This document shows, in pieces, positions 43,160-53,689 of a DNA stretch of 64,000 nucleotides. The notes beneath the pieces are model-generated. The model had not been told where the DNA came from. It searched no databases and saw only the letters and a list, made by a program, of their open reading frames with translations. The position numbers were made by a program, and so were the translations under genes. Origin of the DNA: Uloborus plumipes (lineage: Eukaryota; Arthropoda; Arachnida; Araneae; Uloboridae); contig JAXGGA010002260.1 of NCBI GenBank assembly GCA_038373865.1, positions 1 to 64,000 of the forward strand. Reading direction: 5' to 3'. Numbering within the stretch: position 1 is the stretch's first letter; every line of letters begins with the position of its first letter.

Positions 43160-44420
43160 TTTTACCACGCTCACATCGAAAGCATCCAAAGACATCAGAT
43201 CATCTTGCTCGCTGACAGTCCTTTAAAAAAAGCCCTTACCCGAGTAAGCAAAAGAATAGAGAACTACCCGCAGGAAGTGACGACAACAATTGGCGGACCG
43301 GAAATACTCTCCAACCCCAAAACAAGTGCCTAGAAAATGGAGTGCAGAGATTTTTGCCCACTTTTGCCATTGAAATCCGGTGACCTGTCGCGATTTTATG
43401 AAGTGGGGAACACTTTCTGAAGGGAGGGGTTCTCCGAGAGATTCCTTTTCTTTCATGCCCCTTTTCTTCTTTTTTTATTATTATTTAAATCCCCCGAAGG
43501 ATGTTTACTCACTTACTCCTTTGAGGTAAATTTTAAAATTGTCAAAAAAGGGAAGAAAAACTTGAGGTATTTTTTTCTTCTTTTACTTGCTTCATTTTTG
43601 TTTTTTATTTCTCTAGAATCATCGGTATATGCGACAAATGCATACTTTTTACTCAAATCAGACAAAATGACTTCATTGTAAAATCAATATTTGTAAGAGT
43701 TTCTTAATTTAAAACTAAATGTGTTCAAATTATTACAGCTACATTGTTTTTAGCTTTGAGAAAAACTAGAATCTTTTTACTTAATTTTGAACGGAAGTAT
43801 ATTTTATTTTGAATGTTATTATTGATTAATAGCATTTTCTCATTGCTTAGAAAAATAACGGGCAAAACTGAAAAAAAAAAAAAAAAGGTTTTGATTTCTT
43901 CTTCCTACTACAAAATGATGGAATGAATTTTAGGTATTTGGGACCAATCATAAAAATTGGAAGTTAGAAAATCACGCGTTTTTATGCTATAGGTCCATTT
44001 AGAAAAGTAATTCTCCCCATCCGTTTTGGACCTTTCTTTTTTTTCAATTTGCTTATTATTTACTTATTTTACACTTAATTTTATTCATTTATTTATTCAT
44101 TTATTTGTCTATTTTTGTTAAATTGAACAATGAAACTCACGCAAGACAATTTTAGCTTAGATTTTTGCATAATATTTTACAGTAAATTCAATAATGATTT
44201 ATTTCATTATGTAAGATTTGATTTTAATTATTTTAGCATTACTCGCGACAGTTGGAACGTGGGTTATACCAGATGTGAAAAAAAATTCTATAAACTTACT
44301 TCTCTCTTAATAACCTCAATGCTTAATATTTTTCATCCATGTCAATTTCAGCTGCAGCGGCTATTTAAAATATATCAATATACAGTGGAACAACGCATTG
44401 TTAAGCACAATTATTATACA
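43160..44420. other. Mostly AT-rich DNA without recognised genes
   Basis: Overlapping ORFs at 43073-43456 are on opposite strands without domains. ORF 44130-44483 is AT-driven and runs into the Helitron end. Confidence 0.5.
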
Positions 44421-44850
44421 CTAGCTTATTACTCGGCCTTGCCCGGGTGTCTAGTACAATGTTCCAAGGTAATTAGAACATGAATTATAATTGTTTTTAA
44501 CTTACCTCATGCTAAAATGAAAAATGTGTGCCTTAAATTGATAATTCATTGTTAATCGTAATTTTTGTTGGAGAATACCCATATTTAAATGTGTTAAATT
44601 TTTTCAATTTGTATACTTAAAGGCTTATCTCTATTACTCTAGAAATTCAAAATTGAAAGAAAATGGCCATTTTGAGAGAAAAAAAATGAATTTTGTGCTT
44701 TTTTTATTTCTTTTAAAATTTCAAAACCCCCGCCTATGTGAATTCTAGTGCATCAAGAAACCTCTGTACCAAGTTTGATGAAAATCCGACGAAAACTGAA
44801 TTTGTATAAGGAACAAACATGCAAGCATACATCAATATATATATATATAT
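44421..44850 (-). mobile_element. Non-autonomous Helitron, minus strand
   Basis: On the minus strand the 3' end is ACCCGGGCAAGGCCGAGT (an imperfect hairpin) then AATAAGCTAG, ending at A|T (44420). The 5' part contains GCTTGCATGTTTGTTCC and AAACTTGGTACAGAGG, of a kind common in Helitron 5' regions. The exact 5' terminus is lost in a TA repeat into which the foldback at 44852 inserted. Confidence 0.7.
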
Positions 44851-44851
44851 A

Positions 44852-45498
44852 CAGGGTGTCCACTCCAATCGTGGACCAATAGCTAATTTCTAAACCGTTA
44901 GAGATAAGCATAGAGTTTATTTAGGAAAAAATCTCCAAATTATGAAAGGAATTTTGGGTCTATTCAATGTTTTTCAAAAAATCAAATTTTGAAAGAGTTA
45001 CGAAATTTAAATTTTTATACAGCCCCCAGTCCTATCAATCATATTTAGTAAAACATTCTTGACACTATGACGTTTAAAACTAAAAAAAAATCACTCTTCT
45101 ACCACAAAAATTGACCGAGTTATGACGTTTTGAAAAATCAAGATTTTGAAGGATTTCGCATACGGTCCCTTAAGCGATCTCTCGATGACGTCAGGAAACA
45201 ATGCAAAATCTTAATTTTTCAAAACGTCATAACTCGGTCAATTTTTGTGGTACAAGAGTGATTTTTTTTTAGTTTTAAACGTTACAGTGTCAAGAATGTT
45301 TTACTAAATTGGATTGATAGGACTGGGGGGCTGTATAAAAATTTAAATTTTGTAACTCTTTCAAAATTTGATTTTTTGAAAAACATTGAATAGACCCAAA
45401 ATTCCTTTCATAATTTGGAGATTTTTTCCTAAATAAACTATATGCTTATCTCTAACGGTTTAGAAATTAGCTATTGGTCCACGATTGGAGTGGACACC

Positions 45499-45501
<3 letters not shown>
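44852..45501. mobile_element. 650-bp foldback element
   Basis: The first bases CAGGGTGTCCACTCCAATCG and their exact inverse at the end are flanked by TA. The arms, about 300 bp each, are mirrored almost throughout, including AAAACGTCATAACTCGGTCA and ATTGAATAGACCCAAAATTC on the right. The loop is only about 50 bp (around 45150-45200). No coding capacity. Confidence 0.9.

Positions 45502-45584
<83 letters not shown>
45502..45584. repeat. (TA)n microsatellite
   Basis: About 41 uninterrupted TA units directly after the foldback. A shorter TA run precedes it (44836-44851), so the foldback probably entered an existing TA tract. Confidence 0.95.
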
Positions 45585-45586
<2 letters not shown>

Positions 45587-45589
45587 ACG

Positions 45590-46160
45590 AATTAAATGAA
45601 CTGTAATCGCTGGGAACACTAAATGCCGATTTATTCTTCACAATCGTTGTTCACTGTGAACAAAATACTGAATATATTGATAAAACTTGTATATTCATAT
45701 TGATGGTTTGAAACTAAAGATGAGTAACACCAGTTTAAAATTTAATTAAAAGTAAAATCCAATGCAAGTTCGTCAATTTAACTCATGTTCAATTATAAAT
45801 GGTATGAAAACGATAAGCTGACTTATAAATGTATACTCCAAATTTTTACTTTTGACAGGTTAAATTTCATAAACGAAAATCCCGGCGTCATATTCATAAC
45901 GATGTTATGAATATGGACAATTACCGGAAACGTATAAGTTTTTATTATAGTTGGTATTCATAAGTAAATATGTTATTTTTGCTCTATAGAACCGATATAG
46001 AACTGAAGTGCAAACTATAATTATGAAACCAAAATAAAAATGCTGAAAATAATAAGAAGAAATTCGTCCATTAAAAGCATTGAACGCATTATGTAAGACC
46101 ATAACTATATACAGTACTTTCAGCAGTTATAGCTCAGTATTTATGAGAAACATTTAACCT
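45590..46160. other. AT-rich DNA without recognised genes
   Basis: No supported feature. Confidence 0.5.
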
Positions 46161-46167
46161 TATTTAA

Positions 46168-46680
46168 CCCATTAATGCCTAGCGTCCTTTTTTAGGGACG
46201 GTCCAAAAAGTGTGCCTGAATTTACCAGAAATGAACATTTCAACCAAATAATGGTGTTAAAACATTACTTTGGTATTGTTTCAATTCATTATTAACAGAT
46301 TGCATCACATAACCATTGTAAAGTGGGTTCTGTAGCCGTTTTATTATGATCTTTATCAAGAATGACATCGTTCACAATCTCAAGAACAAAAAGCTAAGTT
46401 TTTAAAATTATTCCCAGCTTCCCAGTTTATGTTCATTGCTGATTTTATGTCCCCTTATGAAATGTCTTTTTAAATATTATATCGTAGGCAGAAAAAAAAT
46501 GTAGTAAAAATGTATGCACCCTCTGCTGCCTAGCGTCCCTTTTTAGAAACGATTTTTTCTTTTTTTAATAAAAAAAATAGTTTAACATGATATTTTTTAA
46601 ATTATTTTTTATGTCTATTAAATACTATTTATAACCAGTATACAAAATATCTTTGAAAAAAAATGTCAGGCATTAATGTG
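46168..46680. mobile_element. piggyBac-type MITE, copy 2
   Basis: Inverted relative to 39624-40132. TTAA flanks (46164-46167 and 46681-46684). Left terminus CCCATTAATGCCTAGCGTCC, with subterminal hairpin GTCC.T-TTTT-AGGGAC. The phrase CCTAGCGTCCCTTTTTAG recurs internally near 46530. No transposase. Confidence 0.8.
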
Positions 46681-46684
46681 TTAA

Positions 46685-47515
46685 TGAATAAAGCCAAGAA
46701 ACCAACTAAAATATTGATTTTTCCAGTATGATATTATTTACATATTATGATAACAATGCTAAAATTATGTGTATATTCTTATTTCTGTTAGAGCTGTTAT
46801 CATATCGTATTTATGTAGGATAATGTAAGTGCACGCTGTCCCGAAAGCAAAAAATACAATTCATTTCACCGTAAAAATATGAATAGAGGGATTTCTGTTT
46901 CATATGTGTTGCGATAATAAACAATGCGTGAAACACAATTTAAGGTTAATTTATTAGAAAAACATCATGTATGAATGTATTTAGAGAAGCTAAATACAGG
47001 CTGTCCCATAATTATAGGCAAATTTTAATTAATGTTATATTTATAAACAATTTCATTAATTTTCAAAATTCGGTTAAAAACATGTCGCCTTTTTACAGCA
47101 TTTTTTTTTTTTTTTTTTTTTTCATTTTACATTTACCTGTATTTTTGAACCAGTCAAAATAGCAAATGCAACAGATTTAAAACTATCATTTATTGGATAA
47201 CTATCTCCAACTATACGAGTAATTTGCTGCCAAAAGTAATAAAGATACGGGCGAAATAATGAAAGCGAAATAGAGATCATTGATCGTACGACGTACGAGC
47301 AAGTCAGTAAAAGCCTGAAAGCCGTACTCTTTCAGCGTACGGGCAAAACATGGAAGGGGGTTAGTGTCAAGAAATATAGTTACAAATGCTAATTTTCTTA
47401 CCTTTAATTACTTCAAACAAGCCACTGAAAGCATCGAGTTTCTATTACCTATGGGGAGAATTTCTATGATGCTATCGTTGGCTCTAAGTTCTTCATATTA
47501 GCATACTAGCTGACC
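46685..47515. other. AT-rich DNA; possible solitary transposon end
   Basis: CAGGCTGTCCCATAATTATA at about 46997 resembles mariner-type termini (CAGGGTGTCCCATAA), but no partner end was found. A T-run lies at 47100-47122. No gene. Confidence 0.4.
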
Positions 47516-47811
47516 CGGGGAACTCTGTTCCGCCTTAAAGGCAGTAAATAAGCAAATTTTTGAATTAAGTTTTTTTATTAGAAAATACAAAAAAAAAAAT
47601 TAAATACCTAAATTAATCATCCATTATTGTTTCTGTATTTACAACCTATTTTACTGCGATCCAGAAGCTGTCAGAACATGTGCTTTATGTCGCCCGGCGA
47701 CAGAGGCTCAAAAAAAAAAGAAAAAAAAATGATTAAAAAGATAATTTTTTCGGACTGCTTATCAACTGACTGCTCCATCCATAAATCCATCCAAACAAAC
47801 TTTTGTATATA

Positions 47812-49029
47812 CACTGAAGTGACAAAAGTCATGGGATACCTCTTAATATCGTGTCGGCCCTCCTTTTGCCCGGCGAAGTGCAACAACTCGACGTGGCATG
47901 GACTCAACAAGTCGTTGGAAGTCTTCTGCAGGAATATTGAGCCATGCTGTCTCGATAGACGTCCATAATTGTGAAAGCGTTGATGGGGCAGGATTTTGGG
48001 CACGAACAGACCTCTCGATGGTGTCCCATAAATGCTCAATGGGATTCATGTCGGGCGATCTAGGTGGCCAAATCATTCGTTGGAATTGTCCAGAATTTTC
48101 TTCAAACCAATTGCGAACAGTTGTGGCCCGGTGACATGGCGCATTGTCATCCATAAAAATCCCATCGTTGTTTGGGTACATGAAGTCCATGAATGGCTGC
48201 AAGTGATCTCCAAGTAGCTGCACATAAGCATTTCCAGTCAATGTTCGGTCCAGTCGCACTAGAGGACCAAGTCCATGCCATGAAAAAACAGCCCACACCA
48301 TTACGGAGCCACCACCAGCTTGAACAGTGCCTTGCTGACAGTTTGGGTCCATGGCTTCGTGGGGTCTGCGCCACACTCGAACCCTACCATCGGCTCTTAC
48401 CAGCTGAAATCGTGACTCATCGGACCAGGCCACGGTTTTCCATTCATCTAGGGACCAACCGATATGCTCACGTGCCCACGAGAGTCGCTGCAAGCGATGT
48501 CGTTCTGTCAGTAAAGGCACTCGAGTCGGTCTTCTGCTGGAATAGCCCAAGAAATCCAAATTTCTCCGCACAGTTCTAGCAGACACGTCCATTGTACGTC
48601 CCACATTGATTTCTACGGTGATTTGACGCAGTGTTGCTTGTCTGTTAGAATTTACGACTCTTTGCAGACGTCGCCGGTCTCGATCTTTAAGTGCAGGCGG
48701 TCGACCACTGCGCTGTCCATGGTGGGATGTTATGCCTGAAATTTCATACTCTCGGCACACTCTTGACACAGTGGATCTGGGAATGTTGAATTCTCTAACG
48801 ATTTCCGAAATGGCATGACCCATGCGTCTAGCTCCAACTAACATTCCGCGTTCAAAGTCTGTTAATTCACGTCGTGCGGTCATCATCACGTTAAAACCTC
48901 TTCACATGAATAACTTGAACAGAAATGAAAGCTCTGTAAAAGCACTGCGCATTTATACCTGTTCTATGCGATGCTACTGCCATCTGAAAATTTGCATATT
49001 GCTATCCCATGACTTTTGTCACTTCAGTG
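47812..49029 (-). mobile_element. Intact Tc1/mariner element (DD36E)
   Basis: Perfect terminal inverted repeats of 27 bp start CACTGAAGTGACAAAAGTCA. The TA target duplication is at 47810-47811 and 49030-49031. The 1218-bp element holds one complete transposase ORF, 140 bp inside the right end. Identical repeats and an unbroken ORF indicate a recent insertion that may still be mobile. It splits the Helitron at 47516-49537. Confidence 0.95.
47843..48889 (-). CDS. Tc1/mariner transposase, DD36E type, intact
   Basis: The 348-residue transposase cuts and reinserts its own element at TA sites in the nucleus. The N-terminal paired-like DNA-binding region has two helix-turn-helix units, at about residues 8-50 (…ISEIVREFNIPRSTVSRVC…) and 66-117. 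A GRPP stretch (62-65) and an Arg-rich stretch (70-74) lie between them, the positions of the AT-hook-like linker and nuclear signal in Tc1 proteins. The catalytic triad is Asp157 (WSDESRF), Asp248 (FMDDNAPCH) and Glu285 (DMNPIEHLWD). There are 36 residues between the second Asp and the Glu, against 34 in classical Tc1, so it fits the DD36E group described as Incomer. Length is normal and there are no stops or frameshifts. Confidence 0.95.
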   Translation of the reverse strand: MMMTARRELTDFERGMLVGARRMGHAISEIVREFNIPRSTVSRVCREYEISGITSHHGQRSGRPPALKDRDRRRLQRVVNSNRQATLRQITVEINVGRTMDVSARTVRRNLDFLGYSSRRPTRVPLLTERHRLQRLSWAREHIGWSLDEWKTVAWSDESRFQLVRADGRVRVWRRPHEAMDPNCQQGTVQAGGGSVMVWAVFSWHGLGPLVRLDRTLTGNAYVQLLGDHLQPFMDFMYPNNDGIFMDDNAPCHRATTVRNWFEENSGQFQRMIWPPRSPDMNPIEHLWDTIERSVRAQNPAPSTLSQLWTSIETAWLNIPAEDFQRLVESMPRRVVALRRAKGGPTRY

Positions 49030-49683
49030 TATATAATAGTAGTAAAAAGAACATCCACTTAAATGCAGTCCAGGAGCTATCCCGCCAAGCGCTTTCTACC
49101 TCTCAGCCTCAGAGGCGTAAAAACTCTTAAGTGACAATCGTTTCTGACAGCTTATCACATATAAATTTCAAGGGAAGTAACGCGTTTGTTTATAATTTAC
49201 TTCACAAAAAAGTCAAATAACACTCAACGCACCGCTAACTTACAACCTGTTTACTGCGCTCCGGAAGCTGCCAGAACGTGTGCTTTATGTCGCTCAGCCA
49301 TGGAGGTGTCAAAAAAGGCTTAGTATAAAGGCTTAGCCAAGAATACAGAAAAGCTGGTAGCTAAATAGATAATTTGCAATAAAAAATATATTGCGGTCCT
49401 AAATTGAGATAAAAACTATCCTATCATTTAAGTTGGACCAAACTGAAACTGCGTGCAAAATTTGGTTAAAATCGGTTCAGTAGCTGAGGAGTCCATTGGC
49501 CACAAACACAGGGACACGTAATTTTTATATATTAAGATTAGTTCCCATTTTCATATAATTTTTGTGCCAGATTTTCCGACACGTTTTCTATTTGATTTAA
49601 GTCTGGATAAAGCGATGGTCAACCCATGGCATTGATATTATTCATGTTGAACAGCGTATTTGTTGAGTTAGACAGGGGTGATT

Positions 49684-51001
49684 GTGAGCTCATGAAAAAA
49701 TACCTAAAAGTTTTAGAGAGAAAATTTGTATGTGTGTGGGAGGGGGGGGGGCGTTTTTTTAAAACCTCAAGGCCCCTATTACTTAAGCACACCTAATTTT
49801 ATAATTATACATATATAATAATTGTTTTTCATAAACAAACAAGACTTTTTTTTCGAATAGTTTCAAATAGTTTTTAGTCAAAATATTGCATGCATTTAAT
49901 TAAATTGTAAATGAGTAATAAAGTTACTTTTGAGCTGGTGTTGTAAATTATCTCCAAAAATATTTTTAGGAGAAATTAAAAGTGCGAAAATATTCATGAA
50001 GTAATGAAAGTTGCATTTGTTACTGAAAATATGAAAAAGAATTTATCTAGATGCAGTACCTATAAATCTCATAATCAATACAATATGACCTAAGAGTGAA
50101 ATACTTCATATTTATTAATACTGAAGTGAAATATTATTTAAAGATGTTATATACGAGTTAAAAAAACTTAAATAGTTGAAACAAAAATAAAATTTTGCCA
50201 GAGATTTGGCATTTAAGTTTTTGACATTTGACACTCTTAAAGAGAATGGCATTTTGTTTAAAACTTCTATTTTAAGGATTTAATTAAAATAAAAAGAAAT
50301 GTTATTTGTTTGCCTTTCAATAAGGAATAGCAAGCATCGAAAATGAGAAATATCTGATTCTTGCAGCGGATGTAAAGAGAAAGATATCACAATTTTCAAA
50401 ATTAAGGCGTTAAAAGTATGAAAATGGCATGTAAAAAAAATTCAAATAAACTTACTTCAGATTTATAATTAAAAGCTCAACCATTAAAGAATTATTTTTA
50501 CTGTCCACATAATTGAAGCAAAAATAAAATAAATCAGAGCTTCATATTTGAAATTTTTGGCATTTTAATTTTCATAAAGAACACAGAATTTCGCTTGAAA
50601 ATTTTAAATTTATGATATTTTAATACAAATAAAGAGATTTCATATTAATCGTCTTCTAACTTTGGGTAATAAGTTTAAAAAATGAAAAAAAAAAATAGAT
50701 TCTTATATCGGATGCAAATCGATTGCATTTTTTAAAATGAAGGCATCAAAGTCACAAAAGGTGCAAATAAAATAATTTATTAAAGTAAAAATAGAATGGC
50801 ATTAACATTTCTATTCGATGAATATTATTAATAATTATCGGTATAATCACCAAAAATTCGGAAAAGCAAAGAAATACCAGAGTGGGAAGATAAATGCATA
50901 ATTAAAACAATTTTATTTCCTGTATTTTCGAACATGAAAATACCAGAATCGCTCATGAAAATACCGGAAATCCGGTAAAATACCGGAACACAATCACCCC
51001 T
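49684..51001. mobile_element. hAT-type non-autonomous element, 1.3 kb
   Basis: Left terminus AGGGGTGATTGTG and right terminus CACAATCACCCCT are perfect inverted repeats. GAGTTAGAC lies immediately outside both ends (49675-49683 and 51002-51010). This is either a 9-bp duplication or the usual hAT 8-bp duplication plus one terminal base, since the end base is ambiguous. The AT-rich interior has no ORF. Subterminal GAAAATACCGGAA/TCCGG repeats occur near the right end. Confidence 0.85.
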
Positions 51002-51010
51002 GAGTTAGAC

Positions 51011-52960
51011 ACATGAGCAAGCACTTTGTCTCGCTGAAATACACGCATCTTTTTTATATAAAAGATCTAAGTTATTTACAGTATAAACTATAACGTTAAT
51101 TTTGTCTCTGTAATCTCAATATGCATTGGATAGTTTACTTTTATTTGACTTTTTCACTGAGGAGATACAGTGAGAGAGAAAAAAAAAAATGCTACAACAA
51201 GACTTTTTTTCTTAGTTGAAATATTTTCTAATTCATCTCGAATATATCTAAATTGGTATTTTTAGTTAATAATCTGTTTAGTAAATGATTTAATAAATTA
51301 TCCAAACATGATTCACCTTGTCAGCATTTTATGCTAAAAATAAATTGATAAATTAAAAGAATAAATGAAAAATAAAACAGTATGAAAAAATTTATTAAAA
51401 ATTAAATTACTTTAAAAAAACCTGCTGATAAAATTTGCGAGAATTGTCTTTATTTGCTTAATGTATAAGATCTTAGGATTCAGTTCGTTAATATAGTTTT
51501 TTTAGTTCAAATAATAAAATTTTATATCAATTTTTGGGGCGTAGCACTGTATAAAAAATAGAGAAAGAAAGATACCTCACATTTAACATTATGTAAAACT
51601 AACTCAGACAACGGTAACAAAGTCACAGCCTTTACACGATACAACAAAAATATTCAAAGAAAAATATGGATGATATCAAAAATGTATGTTTTGCGCCAAA
51701 AAATATCATTTTGTGCAAATTGATATGAAACTTAATGCAACTCTAGTAAATTCAACTAGTCCGTAAAGCTGTTTTCCCTGCACGAGCACTACACTAGCAG
51801 AAAAAGCAAAATTCAGCGTTGCAGTGCCATCTTGTGGAAAAAGCTTAACGAATTCAAACATCACTCCTGATATAGTTGAAAATAAACGCAAAAAGGTCTG
51901 TATTGTATTTACAGTTTTCATTTGGGGTGAGGTGGGATGGAGGGGGGGGGGGAGTTTCACATAGACTCGAAGCTTCAGTCTGCAGAGGACCCTACCCGAT
52001 AGCTCCGAGGTTTTGTTTACATCAGAAAAAATAGTTATATTCCAAAAAAGCAAATTTTTGTGGTTTTCAGTACATGAAATTTTTGTTAAGTTTAGGCAGT
52101 TGTATAGATCTCAAAGAATTTATTTATTTATTAAAGTTACGAATGTTTTTTTTATTACTGACGAGTGCATAACGCCCGAAATATCTCACAGATCTTGATT
52201 TTCATTGAAAATTGTAGGTTTGTTAAATTATTCCTCTTCATTTTTCCATTGTCTCGAATGTGATTAATCTTTCATATTTAGCAGTAAAACTGCATTCATA
52301 AAACGATTAAAATATTTTTAAAAAACTCTAAGAGGATGCAAATCACCTTTTCATTTGTTTTGAAATCACGACTAGTGCATGGAGAATAAAAGATACGAGT
52401 ATTTATATAAGTAACCAGCAAATATTTTCTCTATCTTATAAAAAAGTGAACAAGAGAAAACTATTTCATAAAAAGCTGCTGAGAAAATAAACTCCAGGAA
52501 AATAGATTGTGTGAGGAAACATTAAAAGCAAATTTTTTACATCTCCGTTTTTAAACAAGATAGTTCAGTTAATGAAGTTTTAATGAATAGGAATTGTGTT
52601 AAAGAACTTTTTGTAGCATTTATTTATCTAAAAATTTATTAGATAATGCAACAAAAAAAAAGTTTAATTTTTATTAGAACTTGAGTTACTGATTGTTAAC
52701 ATGAGCTACGTAAGCAAAAGTTAACCTTTTGAAGTATCAAAGTTACGATTATTATGCAAGTGACTTTATGCTAGCATTTAAATTAAAGAAAATCAACCTA
52801 AGACAACAATAGCTTAAAAAACAGATCAATTTTTAGTCTGGCATTTAAATAAATCCAAAATTCGAACAAGCATCCCTAAGCAAGTAAGTTTGTGAGCCAC
52901 CACTTTGAATTAGGTGCTATTTATTCACAGCAACGATTAAACGTAACAACGCTACTATAC
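51011..52960. other. Mostly AT-rich DNA; less AT-rich patch at 51720-52010
   Basis: A minus-strand ORF (51706-52053, 115 codons) covers the patch but contains a Pro/His run from a G-tract and has no recognised domain. GTGCCATCTTGTGG at 51820-51833 resembles a CTCF-type core. No exon is supported. Confidence 0.35.
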
Positions 52961-52970
52961 TATAGTAGAA

Positions 52971-53490
52971 TGCAACTTAACTTGGCACTGACGTCACTAC
53001 GAGCGGAGCCAATAAGAGCTCACAAGCAGTCAGCGATCTCCTCTTATTCGCCAAGTAGGCTGTGACGTTTTATCTAGCTCGTTTTTCATAGGCTAACGTC
53101 ACGATGTTTTTGTCAAGAAACGTTGCATTTTAGTATAGACAGCAACTTAACTTGACACTGAGCGTCACTACGGGCGGAGCCAATAAGAGCTCACAAGCAG
53201 TCAGCGATCTCCTCTTATTCGCCAAGTAGGCTGTGACGTTTTATCTAGCTCGTTTTTCATAGGCTAACGTCACGATGTTTTTGTCAAGAAACGTTGCATT
53301 TTAGTATAGACAGCAACTTCACTTGACATTGAACGTCACTACTGGCGGAGCCAATAAGAGCTCACAAGCAGTCAGCGATCTCCTCTAATTCGCCAAGTAG
53401 GCTGTGACGTTTTATCTAGCTCGTTTTTCATAGGCTAACGTAACGCTGACGTCACGATGTTTTTGTCAATGAACGTTGCAGTGTAGTACA
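52971..53490. repeat. Three tandem copies of a 171-bp unit
   Basis: Units start at about 52972, 53142 and 53313 with GCAACTTAACTTG. They share GCGGAGCCAATAAGAGCTCA, CAGTCAGCGATCTCCTCT, GCCAAGTAGGCTGTGACGTT and TTTTTGTCAAGAAACGTTGC. Copies differ by only a few bases over most of the unit, so the array is recent. Each unit holds a CCAAT box and a GTGACGTT motif; the first and third also contain TGACGTCA. Confidence 0.9.
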
Positions 53491-53528
53491 GTTCAATTAT
53501 TTTCTTTTACTTTAGCAAACTTAAAGTT

Positions 53529-53689
53529 GTAAAGTTTAAATTCAACGTTAAAAATGCACAAATATGCAGGTTCTTCTTCCTAAAGCTCACACTTCTTGCT
53601 TTGAAAAAGGGGCTCCTTGTAGCCCCGAAACACGTGTCTGCAGTATACCTGCATATTTGTGCATTTTTAACGTTGAATTTAAACTTTAC
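53529..53689 (+). repeat. Foldback with hammerhead-like loop, copy 4
   Basis: A perfect 42-bp inverted repeat (53529-53570 and 53648-53689, beginning GTAAAGTTTAAATTCAACGT) encloses a 77-bp loop. Within the loop, 53600-53640 reads TTTGAAAAAGGGGCTCCTTG, TAGCCCCGAAACACGTGTCT, GCAG. That is a six-base stem GGGGCT/AGCCCC between TTGAAAAAG and GAAACACGTG, the best preserved copy of the dispersed family. Confidence 0.8.

Larger units (their letters stand above)
47516..49537 (-). mobile_element. Helitron, minus strand, interrupted by a Tc1 element
   Basis: On the minus strand it starts TCTTAATATATAAAAATTAC and ends with GGCGGAACAGAGTTCCCC followed by GGGTCAGCTAG. It lies between A (47515) and T (49538). 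Removing the 1218-bp Tc1 element and one TA leaves 802 bp. The body has two diverged copies of GACATAAAGCACA.GTTCTG.CAGCTTC. The 3' half matches the Helitron at 54521, but the 5' terminal 40 bases differ from that copy. No helicase remains. Confidence 0.85.

Noticed and set aside
47898..48579. Plus-strand ORFs over the Tc1 transposase
   Set aside because: Antisense shadows of the intact transposase gene.
51706..52053. 115-codon minus-strand ORF as a gene
   Set aside because: It contains a Pro/His run from a G-tract, has no recognised domain and no splice or promoter support.
53529..53689. Active hammerhead ribozyme
   Set aside because: The CUGAUGA core is replaced by TTGAAAAAG, and I could not identify a proper stem I / cleavage-site context, so only resemblance is claimed.
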